Below are positions 34,053 to 42,669 of a DNA stretch of 64,000 bases, piece after piece. Location of the stretch: positions 1 through 64,000 of the forward strand of contig JAMLIC010000009.1 in assembly GCA_023954375.1 (NCBI GenBank). Reading direction: 5' to 3'. The DNA is from Planctomycetota bacterium. Its GTDB lineage: Bacteria > Planctomycetota > J058. The notes under the pieces are model-generated. The model searched no databases. It worked only from the letters and a program-made list of their open reading frames with translations, and had not been told where the DNA came from. Position 1 is the first letter of the stretch; the number at the start of each line of letters is the position of its first letter. The translations under genes were made by a program, and so were the position numbers.

Positions 34053-35147
34053 TCAGCGCCGCTCGTCACCCTCGCCGTCGTCCCCCGCCGGCAGCAGGTC
34101 GGGCGGGGCGTCGTCGCGCGGCGGGTCCGCCTCGAGCGCCGCGCCGATCGCCGCGGCCAGGTCGACCGCCACGACGCGCAGGGCCGCGAGCCCCTCGGCC
34201 GAGGCCTCGTGCGCCTTGACCACCCGCCCGCGGCGGTCGAGGAGGCGCACCTCGGCGCGCGCGCGGCCGCTGGCCGTGACCACCCGCCCGACCACGAAGA
34301 GCCGCGCCGTGCACTCGCGCGAGATCGAGTCGAGGCGGTCGGTGGTCATGTCGAAGACGGCGTTGCGCGCGCGCGGGTCGCGGTCGAGCGCGCGCTCGAT
34401 CTCGGCGCGCGGGAGGACGGCCACGTCGGGGCCCAGGCCGGCGAGCGCCGAGCCGAGGTGGTCGGCGAGCTGCGGCCCGCGCAGGCGCCGCGCCATCTCC
34501 TCGTCGTCGAAGCCGAGCACGGCGATCGGCACGGGGCCCACGCCCGGCGGCAGCGTGATCCGCTGCATCGCCTGGCGCGCCTCCTTGGCGCGCGCGTCGG
34601 CCGCCCGGCGCAGGGCGCGCGACAGCTTGCTCGCGGCGTCGTAGAGCGCCGCCACGCGCATGTCGTCGCGCCGCTCGGGCGGCAGGGCGTCGAGGTCGCT
34701 CACCTCGTCGACCGCCACGCCGCTGACCAGCCCCTCGAGCACCGTCTCGCCCGCCTGGTCGGAGAGCGCGACCTCGACGTCGAAGCGGACCACGTAGCCC
34801 GTGGAGATCTTCCACGAGTCGAACACCTCGCCGGCCTCGGTTGACCGGAGGCGCAGGGCCAGCCGTGACGCGCGCCGCCGGCCGCCCAGGTCCTGCGCCG
34901 CCGGCTCGATCCGGTCGAACAGGTCGCGCCCCTCGAACTCGGTGCGCACGGCCCGCATGAGGTCGGCGGTCGTGGCCTCGTCGGCGCCGTCGATCGACAC
35001 CTCGAGGATCCGCCCCAGGCCGGAGTGGACGTCGCCCGTCAGCTCCGTCCGGTCGATGGCGGCCTTGTCGATCGACGGGCAGCCGACGAGGACGAGGGCG
35101 GCCAGGCAGGCGACGGGGCGGGCAGGGCGGCGGAGCACGGGCGACAT
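34053..35147 (-). CDS. Lipoprotein with CsgG/LpoB-like fold
   Basis: 364 residues, lipobox LVLVGC near residue 18-23. Two alpha/beta units follow. The second (residues ~195-345) begins PVPIAVLGFDD, has LADHLGSALAGLGPDVAVLPRAEIERAL and then LFVVGRVVTASGRARAEVRLLDRRG, the order seen in CsgG, FlgO and LpoB envelope lipoproteins. These oligomerise in, or reach from, the outer membrane. Here it may be an envelope assembly factor. Its stop is 8 bases from the convergent lipoprotein gene. Confidence 0.65.
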   Translation of the reverse strand: MSPVLRRPARPVACLAALVLVGCPSIDKAAIDRTELTGDVHSGLGRILEVSIDGADEATTADLMRAVRTEFEGRDLFDRIEPAAQDLGGRRRASRLALRLRSTEAGEVFDSWKISTGYVVRFDVEVALSDQAGETVLEGLVSGVAVDEVSDLDALPPERRDDMRVAALYDAASKLSRALRRAADARAKEARQAMQRITLPPGVGPVPIAVLGFDDEEMARRLRGPQLADHLGSALAGLGPDVAVLPRAEIERALDRDPRARNAVFDMTTDRLDSISRECTARLFVVGRVVTASGRARAEVRLLDRRGRVVKAHEASAEGLAALRVVAVDLAAAIGAALEADPPRDDAPPDLLPAGDDGEGDERR

Positions 35148-35181
35148 GATACTCAGCCCTCGCGCCGCGTCCCGCGCGAGG

Positions 35182-37347
35182 TCACACCCCCGCGCGCGGG
35201 ACGAGGACGGGGTGGACCGTGCGCCGCGCGGGCGCCGTCCACTCCTGCCGCGCCGCGCCGCCCTCGGGCACGAAGCGGCCGACGCGCCCGTCCGGGAGCG
35301 TGGCCGTCGTCGCCTCGGTCGCGTCCGGCGCGCTCGCCCGCGCGAGCGCGTCGCGCGCCTCGGGCGTCAGCTCGTCGTCGCGCGGGGTGGACGTCGGCTC
35401 CTGGCGCTCGACGAGCAGCGCCACCGCCTCGCCGGGCGTCCGCGCCTGGACCCAGCGCGCGAACGGCTCGGGGTCGAGGGGCGCCGGCTCGCCGTTCATC
35501 GCCAGGAGGAGGTCGCCCACGCGCAGGTCCACCTCGGAGGCGGGCGAGCCGTCGGCGACCGCCGTGACGCGCAGCCCGCGCGGCGGCGCGCCGGCGACGC
35601 CGACGCCGAGCCACGGGCGCAGCCCGCCCAGCTCGCGGGGCGAGCCCGAGAGCTCCTGCGCCGGGCCGCCCGGGTGGTTGCGGGCGAAGACCCGCACCGA
35701 GTGGAAGCCGCCGTCGCGGAGCGCCTCGGGCGCGGGCACGCTCCAGCCGTGGTCCGGCTCGGGGCACACCACCGGCACGAGGTCGGGCCGGCGCTGGTCG
35801 GCGGTGACGACGGTCCACAGGGCGCCGTCGATCCACACCTCGACCTCGATCGGCCCGGCGCCGAGGTCGGCGTCGTAGGCCCAGCCGGCGATCAGGTCGT
35901 GGTTGGCGACGTCGACCCAGCCCGTCGGCGGCGTGTTGGTCGCGCTGCGGAAGGTCGCGGGCGAGCCGGCGAGCTCGGGGTTCGGCCCCTCGGGCTGGTT
36001 GACGGCGAAGACGCTGATCGTGTGCGTGCGGCCGTCCTGGAGCTCGGGCGGCACGTCCACGACCCACAGGTGGTAGGGCGACGTGATCCCGGGCTGGTGG
36101 ACGAGCGCGGCGAACTCCTGGTCGGCGACGATCCGGCGCCAGAAGGCGCCGTCGAAGTGCACGTCGACGGCGATCGGCGCGTCGCCCACGTCGGGGTCGA
36201 GCGCCCAGCCGGAGATCTGGGTCGGCGTGACGAAGGCGATCGCGCCGCGCGGGAGGCGGTTCTCGGGCTCCGAGAGCGCGCGCGGCGAGCCCCGGACCTC
36301 CTTCAGGAGGCCCGGGACCTGCGCGTCCTCGACGAGCACCTGCACCTGGTGCGGACGCGCCGGGTCATGCGGCGGCAGCGCGACCCGGAACCACCCGGTC
36401 GCCGGCCCCTCGAGGCCGGCCGGGCGCGCGCCGTCCGCGACGCCCGGCGGGAGCGCCGCCCCGTCGAAGCGCACGTGGACGGCCGGCTGACCCCCGTCGG
36501 GGTCCCGCGCCCAGCCGACCACGGCCTCGGCGTCGACGTGCACGAGGGCGCCCTCGGGCACCTGGTTGCCGCCCACGCGCCGCGGGCTGCCGACGAGCTC
36601 GACGCCGGTCGCCTCGTCCTGGCGGCGCGCGAGCGCCTGCACGACGTGGCGCTCGCCGTCGAAGAGCGCCGGCGGGGCCGCCGCCGCGAAGCCGCGCCTC
36701 GCGCTCCAGGCCGGCCCGTGCTCCGGCCGCGGCGCGTCGGCGCGCACGCTCGCGACCGGGAAGCCGTCGACGAACAGGTCGACCATGAGCACCACGGCCG
36801 GGTCCTCCTGGTCGTAGGCGAAGCCCGTGATCCCGTCGGGCGTCACGCCAGTGAGCGCGCCCACGAGCGTGCCCCGGCGCGCGCGCACCTGCTCGGCCTC
36901 GGCGTCGAGCAGCGCCCGCTCGTCGGGGCCGTAGATCGGCACGAGCCCGTGCGGGCCCGGGACCCACGCCGTCGGCGCGCCCGGCAGCCCCGGTCCGCGC
37001 AGCGCCGGGCCGTCTCCGGGGCCGCGCCGCGCGGCGGCCGCCCGACCCGCGCGCAGGTGCGCGAGGAGGTGCTGGATCGCGCGGGCGCCGCGGGCCGGCG
37101 CGTCGGGCGGGGGCTCGGCCGGCGCGTCGGGCGCCGGCGCCGGGGGTCCGGGCGCGTCGCTGACGGGGAGCGCGTCGGGCGCGGCGGGCAGGGCGGCCGG
37201 CTCGAGGGCCGCCGGCGCGGCGTCGAGGACTGCGACGCGCGTCGGACGCCGCGGCGCGGGCGCGTCGTCGTCGACGAGGGCGGCGAGGCCGAGCACGGCC
37301 AGGCCCAGGGCCGCGGCGACGGCGGCGAAGCGCGCGCGCGGCCTCAC
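35182..37347 (-). CDS. Membrane-anchored multi-repeat protein with C-terminal PDZ domain
   Basis: 721 residues from the GTG at 37347. One N-terminal helix (ARFAAVAAALGLAVLGLAAL) and a Pro/Ala-rich spacer are followed by five repeats of about 90 residues. Each is built on G-W-A-x-D-P-D-x-G and D-G-x-x-x-x-x-V-x-A-D and ends in a loop with G-S-P. A PDZ domain follows (~585-665, with LRVTAVADGSPASEVDLRVGD) and then a charged tail. There is no protease domain, so it is probably a periplasmic scaffold or ligand-binding protein. The start is overlapped by a 10-codon upstream ORF. Confidence 0.75.
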   Translation of the reverse strand: MRPRARFAAVAAALGLAVLGLAALVDDDAPAPRRPTRVAVLDAAPAALEPAALPAAPDALPVSDAPGPPAPAPDAPAEPPPDAPARGARAIQHLLAHLRAGRAAAARRGPGDGPALRGPGLPGAPTAWVPGPHGLVPIYGPDERALLDAEAEQVRARRGTLVGALTGVTPDGITGFAYDQEDPAVVLMVDLFVDGFPVASVRADAPRPEHGPAWSARRGFAAAAPPALFDGERHVVQALARRQDEATGVELVGSPRRVGGNQVPEGALVHVDAEAVVGWARDPDGGQPAVHVRFDGAALPPGVADGARPAGLEGPATGWFRVALPPHDPARPHQVQVLVEDAQVPGLLKEVRGSPRALSEPENRLPRGAIAFVTPTQISGWALDPDVGDAPIAVDVHFDGAFWRRIVADQEFAALVHQPGITSPYHLWVVDVPPELQDGRTHTISVFAVNQPEGPNPELAGSPATFRSATNTPPTGWVDVANHDLIAGWAYDADLGAGPIEVEVWIDGALWTVVTADQRRPDLVPVVCPEPDHGWSVPAPEALRDGGFHSVRVFARNHPGGPAQELSGSPRELGGLRPWLGVGVAGAPPRGLRVTAVADGSPASEVDLRVGDLLLAMNGEPAPLDPEPFARWVQARTPGEAVALLVERQEPTSTPRDDELTPEARDALARASAPDATEATTATLPDGRVGRFVPEGGAARQEWTAPARRTVHPVLVPRAGV

Positions 37348-37376
37348 GGCGCGCCGACCAGGACGTCGAGGATCAT
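37344..37376 (-). CDS. 10-codon leader ORF (MILDVLVGAP) coupled to the PDZ-protein gene
   Basis: ATG at 37376 with a strong SD (GGAGG, about 5 bases upstream); its TGA overlaps the GTG of the main gene as GTGA. The main GTG has no SD of its own. The leader could therefore load ribosomes that then reinitiate at the GTG, or it could be an attenuation device. The alternative is that translation starts elsewhere and this is chance. Confidence 0.4.
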   Translation of the reverse strand: MILDVLVGAP

Positions 37377-37381
37377 CGTCG

Positions 37382-37425
37382 CCTCCGCTCCGGGCCCCGG
37401 GCGGGATCGTAGAGCCCGGCGGAGG
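37382..37425 (-). promoter_or_regulatory. Inverted repeat holding the SD of the leader ORF
   Basis: CCTCCGC (37382-37388 on the plus strand) and GCGGAGG (37419-37425) are perfect 7-bp arms, extended inward by CCGGGC/GCCCGG with two bulged bases. On the minus strand the 3' arm GCGGAGG is the SD of the 10-codon leader. Confidence 0.45.
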
Positions 37426-37514
37426 GGACCTCAAGGCGACGCCGGCGGTCCGTCGACGTAGCCTGCCGGGAGGCTCCGCCGGGGCCTGGCCCTTACCCGC
37501 CCGCGCCCGTCCGC

Positions 37515-37690
37515 GCCCTTCGACCACCTCCTCGACGACCGCCGGGCCGCGCCGACGCGCGCGACGCTGCTCACGGGATCCCGCCCTTCGACCTCCTCGT
37601 CGACGATCGCCGGCCCGCGCCGAGCCGCCCGGCCGTCCTCGTCAACGACCGCTGCCGCGCCGACCGGCGCGATGGTGCTCACGGGATCCG
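37515..37690. repeat. Degenerate direct repeats behind the LolA-like gene
   Basis: About three imperfect copies of a 50-70 base unit (CCTCGTCGACGA, then CGCCGG, CGCGCCGAC and GCTCACGGGATCC) run through the 3' end of the 37679-38284 gene and into the gap. Each unit contains the same bases that form the stop-codon region of that gene. They look like tandem duplications of its 3' end. The gap 37426-37678 holds no other gene. Confidence 0.5.
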
Positions 37691-38284
37691 TCCACTGGAC
37701 GTGCGACGAGCCTCCGTCACGTCGAACTCGAGTCGCTGACGGAGCGCGGGATCGAGGCTCCACTCCAGGCTCTGGACGAGCAGGCGCTCGGGGTCGAGCG
37801 CCGCGATGCACTCCGGTTCGTTCCTCCGACGACCCGAGACGACGAGGCGCCCAGCCTCGGACCGGGTCGTCGGAGCACCTCCGAAGAGGCCGACGAACCA
37901 GTCCACTCCGGGCGCCGACCCCAGGAGCAGCGACGGGACGAGCATCGACACGGCGCTCGTGACGCCCGCGCACGCGTGCAGGGCGATCTGCAAGGGGTAC
38001 TGCTTCTCCTTCCGTCCGTACAGCGTCACGTCCACCGGGAGCGACGAACTCAGGTCGGCCTCGAGAGCCACCACCGCGGCCTCCTCTGCCCCCTCGCCGT
38101 TCGCTGCCTCGGGTCCGTGCCGGCGGACCCGCAAGCTCAGCCGCCGCCTGCGCGTGAAGGACGTCGTGAACGTGCAGGCGCGCTGCCACTCGCCGTGCTC
38201 GAGCCACGAGACCGTCCCCGTGTCCGAGTACCGTCCGAGCGACGCGTAGGCGGCGAGCGTCCGCTGAAGGAGCGTCGAGGCCAC
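37679..38284 (-). CDS. LolA/DUF2092-like protein
   Basis: 201 residues from a GTG. The N-terminus LLQRTLAAYASLGRYSDTGTV followed by F-T-T-S-F-T-R-R-R-R-L-S-L-R is the opening pattern of outer-membrane lipoprotein carrier-like (LolA/DUF2092) proteins, which have an open beta-barrel that binds acyl chains. No signal peptide is evident from this start, which is odd for the family. The rest is moderately conserved-looking alpha/beta sequence. Its 3' end is embedded in direct repeats. Confidence 0.55.
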   Translation of the reverse strand: MASTLLQRTLAAYASLGRYSDTGTVSWLEHGEWQRACTFTTSFTRRRRLSLRVRRHGPEAANGEGAEEAAVVALEADLSSSLPVDVTLYGRKEKQYPLQIALHACAGVTSAVSMLVPSLLLGSAPGVDWFVGLFGGAPTTRSEAGRLVVSGRRRNEPECIAALDPERLLVQSLEWSLDPALRQRLEFDVTEARRTSSGRIP

Positions 38285-38343
38285 GGGCCGATCCTATCCC
38301 CCCCCCGCTCGACCCGGCCCTCCCCACCTGCTACGGTCCCCCC

Positions 38344-40308
38344 GTGCAGGTCGTCCTCACGCAGTTCGAGGGGATCGACAACACGCCGGCGCTGCCGCTG
38401 GCCGTGGGGCGCCTGGTCGCCACCGCGAGGAAGGACCCGCGCCTCGCCGCCGCGCGCTTCTCGATCCACGTGGCGCGCCGGCCGATCGCCGCGGCCGTGG
38501 ACGCGCTCGGGCGGCCCGACGTGCTCGGCCTCTCGCTCTACCCCTGGAACGCGGTCTACTCGCTCGAGGTCGCCCGCGCCGCGCGCGCGGCGCACCCGGG
38601 CGCGCTGCTGGTGGCGGGCGGCCCCGGCGTCCCGCGGCGCCCCGAGTCGGCGCGCCGCTTCATGGACCTGCACCCCGCGCTCGACGTGCTCGTGTTCTCC
38701 GAGGGCGAGCTGGCGTTCCGCGAGCTGCTCGCCGCCTGGCAGGCCGGGGGCGACCTCGACGCGCGCCTCGCCGCGGTCGGCGGGATCGCCTTCCGCCCGC
38801 GCGCGCAGCGCGATGCCTGCCGGCTCACCGCGCCGCCCGACCGCGTGCACGACCTGGCCGAGACCGGGTCGCCCTACCTCGACGGCACCTTCGACGCCCT
38901 GCTCGCCGAGCAGCCGGGGGTGTTCGCCTCCGCGATCATGGAGACCAACCGCGGGTGCCCGTTCTCCTGCACCTTCTGCGACTGGTCGCTGACCAAGAAG
39001 GTGGTCGAGTTCCCGCAGGACCGCGTGCTGGCGGAGCTCGACTGGATCGCGCGCAACGGCTTCAACAACGTCATCATCGCCGACGCGAACTTCGGCATCC
39101 GCAAGCGCGACCACGACATCACCCGCCACCTGGCGGCGCTCAAGGCGCGCACGGGCCGTCCGGCGCTCGTCTACTTCTACCTGACCAAGAACGACCACGA
39201 GCGGAACCTGGGGACGATCGAGCTCCTGCACGAGGCGGGGATCGCCTGCTGCGTGGGGCTCGCGGTGCAGGACTTCGACGGCGAGGTGCTGAGCGCGGTC
39301 AAGCGCGACACGATCCAGACCGGCGAGGCCATGCGGCTGCGCGAGATCTGCGCCGCGCGCGGCATCCCCACGCTGAACGAGCTGATCCTCGGCCTGCCGC
39401 GCCAGACCTACGCCTCGTTCGCGCGCACGGTCGTCGAGGCCATGCCGCCCTACCCGCGCCACACGTTCGTCCTCTATGCGTGCCGGCTCCTCGACAACAC
39501 CGACATGGCCTCGCCCGCGGAGCGCGAGCGCTTCGGGATCGAGACGCGCCGCTGCCTGTGGCGCTCGCCGCGCCCCGACTGGGACCCGGTCCTCGACGAG
39601 CACCAGGAGCTCGTCGTCGGCACGCGCGACATGCCCGTCCCCGACTGGCGGCGCACCTACCGCTTCGCGTTCCTGGCCAGCGCGCTCTACAACCTGCGCC
39701 TCCTGCGCGTCGTGCTGCAGGCGCTGCGCGAGGCCCTCCGCGTCGACCTCGTCGACTACCTCGGCTGGCTGTGCGAGCGCACGGGCGACGCCGCGCCGGG
39801 GAGCGTCTTCGCCGCGGTCGGCCGCGAGTTCGACCGGTTCCTCGACTCGATCCTCGCCGGCGGCGCCTTCACCCTCCCGCACCCGGCCGCCGGCCCGGCG
39901 CCGCGGGAGAGCGCCGAGGCCGTCGTCGCCGCCGCGCTCGAGCGGCCCGACGCGTTCTTCGCCGAGGCCGAGGCCCTCACGCGCCGGTTCCTCGACGAGC
40001 GCGGGCGCGACGCGACGCTCCTGGCCGAGGCCTTCCGCTACCAGGCGCTGGTCACCCCGCGCCGCGGCCAGACGGAGCCGGTCACGCTGGACCTCCTCCA
40101 CGATTGGCCCGCGTTCGTCGCGGGCGGCGGCCAGGGCACCCCGCCGCCCGCGCGTCCGACGCGGACGACCTTCGTCCCGCCCCCCTACGCGGCGGTGCCG
40201 GACCCGGCGCTGTTCATGTCGTTTCACCTCGCCACGGCGGGCGCCGGCGCGAGCACGGGCGAGGTGCGGGCGGAGCCGCTCGACGTCCACGCCGGGGCCG
40301 CTACCTGA
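38344..40308 (+). CDS. B12-binding-domain radical SAM protein
   Basis: 654 residues. Residues ~1-140 form a cobalamin-binding-type Rossmann domain (VLGLSLYPWN, LLVAGGPGV, FSEGELAF). The radical SAM cluster motif is NRGCPFSCTFCDW (C-x3-C-x2-C) near residues 203-213. VIIADANFGI and LNELILGLPRQTY are typical barrel strands. The C-terminal 250 residues are family-specific. Such enzymes do methylations or rearrangements on unreactive carbons in lipid or natural-product pathways. GTG start. It is transcribed towards the small gene 40301-40690 and overlaps it by 8 bases. Confidence 0.9.
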   Translation: MQVVLTQFEGIDNTPALPLAVGRLVATARKDPRLAAARFSIHVARRPIAAAVDALGRPDVLGLSLYPWNAVYSLEVARAARAAHPGALLVAGGPGVPRRPESARRFMDLHPALDVLVFSEGELAFRELLAAWQAGGDLDARLAAVGGIAFRPRAQRDACRLTAPPDRVHDLAETGSPYLDGTFDALLAEQPGVFASAIMETNRGCPFSCTFCDWSLTKKVVEFPQDRVLAELDWIARNGFNNVIIADANFGIRKRDHDITRHLAALKARTGRPALVYFYLTKNDHERNLGTIELLHEAGIACCVGLAVQDFDGEVLSAVKRDTIQTGEAMRLREICAARGIPTLNELILGLPRQTYASFARTVVEAMPPYPRHTFVLYACRLLDNTDMASPAERERFGIETRRCLWRSPRPDWDPVLDEHQELVVGTRDMPVPDWRRTYRFAFLASALYNLRLLRVVLQALREALRVDLVDYLGWLCERTGDAAPGSVFAAVGREFDRFLDSILAGGAFTLPHPAAGPAPRESAEAVVAAALERPDAFFAEAEALTRRFLDERGRDATLLAEAFRYQALVTPRRGQTEPVTLDLLHDWPAFVAGGGQGTPPPARPTRTTFVPPPYAAVPDPALFMSFHLATAGAGASTGEVRAEPLDVHAGAAT

Positions 40309-40690
40309 GCCGGAGGGTGCGGACGGCGGCTTCGGCCACCTCGACCTCCCGGCCGAGCTCCGTGTGGTGGCAGGTGTAGGTCACGCTCGCGACCACGTGC
40401 GGGCGCACGACGACCCAGTAGCGCAAGAAGTGCTCCTCGTCCGTCACGTCCCAGCGCGCGATGGCGTGGCCCGGCGTGTCGGACTCGAGCCGCGTCACGT
40501 TCGCCGGCGCCTCGAGCAGCGCCAGCACGTCCTCCACCATGGCGGTCGTCCCCGGGGGCGGTCGCATCGTGGAGACCGTGATCGCGCCCACGCCGTCGTC
40601 GGGGCGGTAGAAGCTGGTGGTCTCCTCCGCGACCTCCGCCTCCCAGCCGTCCGGGACCTCGATCGTGAAGGACACGTCGTCGTGCCGCAT
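40301..40690 (-). CDS. Small DcrB/PsbP-like hypothetical protein
   Basis: 129 residues. It opens FTIEVPDGWEAEVAEETTSFYRP and has ITVSTMRPP and a strand-rich rest, the pattern of small one-domain PsbP/DcrB-fold proteins that follow 'P-x-G-W'. There is no signal peptide, so it is cytoplasmic. It begins 4 bases after the stop of the pseudokinase-FHA gene and is probably cotranscribed with it. In other bacteria such proteins accompany secretion-type or FHA loci, but no specific role can be given. Confidence 0.6.
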   Translation of the reverse strand: MRHDDVSFTIEVPDGWEAEVAEETTSFYRPDDGVGAITVSTMRPPPGTTAMVEDVLALLEAPANVTRLESDTPGHAIARWDVTDEEHFLRYWVVVRPHVVASVTYTCHHTELGREVEVAEAAVRTLRLR

Positions 40691-40694
40691 GTCG

Positions 40695-41939
40695 TCACCC
40701 CGCCTCGAACGTCAACGGCTCGGCCGTCGGCAGCAGCAGCGCGGCCGCCGTCGCCGGCAGGAGCAGCTCGAGCCACACGTGGTCGGCGAGGCCGATCACC
40801 TGCCGGTCGGTCACCAGGCGTGACTCGCCCCTCGCGAGCCGGACGCCGTCGACCCACGTGCCGTTGCTCGAGGCGTCGGTCACGGTCAACCCGCCCGCCA
40901 CCCGCACGAGCTGCAGGTGGCCGCTCGAGATCGACGGCAGGTCGAGGCGCAGGTCCGCCTCGGGCGCGCGGCCGAGCGTGGCGCTCGCCTTGCGCACCGC
41001 CGTGAACCGGCCGAGGAAGGTCGTGCGACCGCCGAGCGGGCGCTCGCGCCGGGCGAGGAGCAGGGGCGCCCGCCCCAGCGCCTCGAGCACCGCCTCGGCC
41101 CCGTGCGCGGCGGCGACGCGCCGCACCTCCTCCCAGCCGATGAAGCCCTCCTGCGGCAGCGCCGGGACGGGGCGCGGCGGGGCGGTCGGGCGGGGCGCCG
41201 CGAGCGCGCGGCGCAGGCCGGCGACGAGGTCGTGCGCCGCCGGCCGGTGCGCCGGCTCGCGGGCCATGGCGCGCCGCGCGAGGTCGGCGACCGGGCGGAG
41301 CGCGGGCGGCGGCGCGGCGTCGTCGCCCGCGCCGGGCGGCCGGCCGAAGACGAGCGTGTGGAGCATGGCCCCGAGGGCGTAGACGTCCGCCGCCGGCCCC
41401 GGCTCGCCCCGGACGCGCTCCGGCGCGGCGAGCGCCGGGTCGGCGGGCGCCGGCAAGGGGGGCGCGTCGCCGAGGTCGCGGCAGCGCGCGGCCTCGAAGC
41501 CCAGCAGGTGGACGCCCTCCTCGCCGACGACCAGCCGCGCCGGGCACAGGTCCAGGTGGCAGACGCCGAGCTTGTGCACCTCGGCCACGATCGCGGCCGC
41601 CGCCGCGAGCTGCCCGAGCCGCTCCGGCGTGGCCCCGCCCGACAGGTCGAGCGGGCGCCCGCCCGGGACCAGGTCGAGGGCCTGGAACACGAGCCCCGCG
41701 TCCTCCCCCCAGTCGAGGCCCCGCACGACCCCCGCCGTGCGCGCCAGGCGCTGCACGACCCGGGCCGCCCAGGCCGCCCGCGGCCGGTCGTCGGGCCGGC
41801 CGCTGACCCGCAGGTGGACCCGCACCCCGAACTTGAGGTCGGTCGCCGCCCACGACGCCCAGGCCGGATCGCCGGTGGCGATCGGCTCGATCAGCGCATA
41901 GCGCTCGCCGAGGCGCTGGCCGGCCTGCAACGCCGTCAC
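40695..41939 (-). CDS. Pseudokinase with C-terminal FHA domain
   Basis: 414 residues. The kinase fold is clear (ERYALIEPIA, then APERVRGEPGPAADVYALGAML), but catalytic residues are gone. The ATP lysine is replaced (VHLRV, R44), HRDLKPxN reads HLDLCPAR (128-135) so K and N are lost, and DFG reads GFE (147-149). It should not phosphorylate. Residues ~310-395 form an FHA domain (TLGRAPEADLRLD, SISSGHLQL, SSNGTWVDG) with all phosphothreonine-binding residues. It probably scaffolds or senses the adjacent kinase/pilin operon, from which it is divergent by 97 bases. Confidence 0.82.
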   Translation of the reverse strand: MTALQAGQRLGERYALIEPIATGDPAWASWAATDLKFGVRVHLRVSGRPDDRPRAAWAARVVQRLARTAGVVRGLDWGEDAGLVFQALDLVPGGRPLDLSGGATPERLGQLAAAAAIVAEVHKLGVCHLDLCPARLVVGEEGVHLLGFEAARCRDLGDAPPLPAPADPALAAPERVRGEPGPAADVYALGAMLHTLVFGRPPGAGDDAAPPPALRPVADLARRAMAREPAHRPAAHDLVAGLRRALAAPRPTAPPRPVPALPQEGFIGWEEVRRVAAAHGAEAVLEALGRAPLLLARRERPLGGRTTFLGRFTAVRKASATLGRAPEADLRLDLPSISSGHLQLVRVAGGLTVTDASSNGTWVDGVRLARGESRLVTDRQVIGLADHVWLELLLPATAAALLLPTAEPLTFEAG

Positions 41940-42036
41940 GTGCGGACGGTGTACCCGCCCGCCCTCCCCCGCTCAAGTCGGACGTTACCGACCCAAGACA
42001 TGGCGTCTCCCGGCGCGCGCGGCTAGACCTGAGGAC

Positions 42037-42669
42037 ATGCCCACCCGGAAGGGGAAGGTCGACTCGGGGCTGACCCTGGTGGAGGTGGTCGTCGCCGCCG
42101 CCCTGCTCGTCGTCACGATGCTGGCGGTCGGCACGTCGCTCGTCCACTCCGTCCGCAGCGCCGGCCGGGCGCGCGGGCTCCAGGTGGCGCGCCAGGCCGC
42201 CGCGGAGGTCACCGAGCGCATGCGCGCCACCCCGCCCGCCCTGGTGGCCGACACCTTCTGGATCAACTCGACGGTCATGACGGCGACGATCGACGGCGTG
42301 ACCTGGGTCGTCGCCGACGCCAACCTCACCGGCGGCGTCGACACGCTCACTGCCACGCGCGTCGCCGTCCTCGACCCCGCCCTCGCGGCCGGCCTGATCG
42401 CACCGCCGCCGGACGGCGAGCCCCTGCTGGCCCTGCGCTTCCTCTCGGAGACCGAGTACGCGGCCCTCGTCGGCGTGGCCCTCGACCTCGACCTCGACGG
42501 GGCGACGACCACCGCCGCCCCGGTCGCCGGCTCGGCCGCCGCGCCCGCGCCGGCGTGGGTGTACCACCCGGTCCTCGTCCGCGTGGCCTGGGTGGGCGAG
42601 GGCGGGGTGCAGCGCCACACCCTCCTGACGGTCGTCGGCGCGGACCTGGAGCCCGACGATGCGCCCTGA
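42037..42669 (+). CDS. Type IV pilin-like / pseudopilin protein
   Basis: 210 residues. The class III prepilin signal is DSG|LTLVEVVVAAALLVVTML: a short charged leader, cleavage after glycine 11, Leu+1, Glu+5 and a long hydrophobic helix. The remainder is a GspI/GspJ- or PilV-like globular domain. It should be processed by a prepilin peptidase and built into a pilus or secretion pseudopilus. First gene of a tight plus-strand operon; the next start lies inside its end (11-base overlap). No assembly ATPase is in the window. Confidence 0.82.
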   Translation: MPTRKGKVDSGLTLVEVVVAAALLVVTMLAVGTSLVHSVRSAGRARGLQVARQAAAEVTERMRATPPALVADTFWINSTVMTATIDGVTWVVADANLTGGVDTLTATRVAVLDPALAAGLIAPPPDGEPLLALRFLSETEYAALVGVALDLDLDGATTTAAPVAGSAAAPAPAWVYHPVLVRVAWVGEGGVQRHTLLTVVGADLEPDDAP

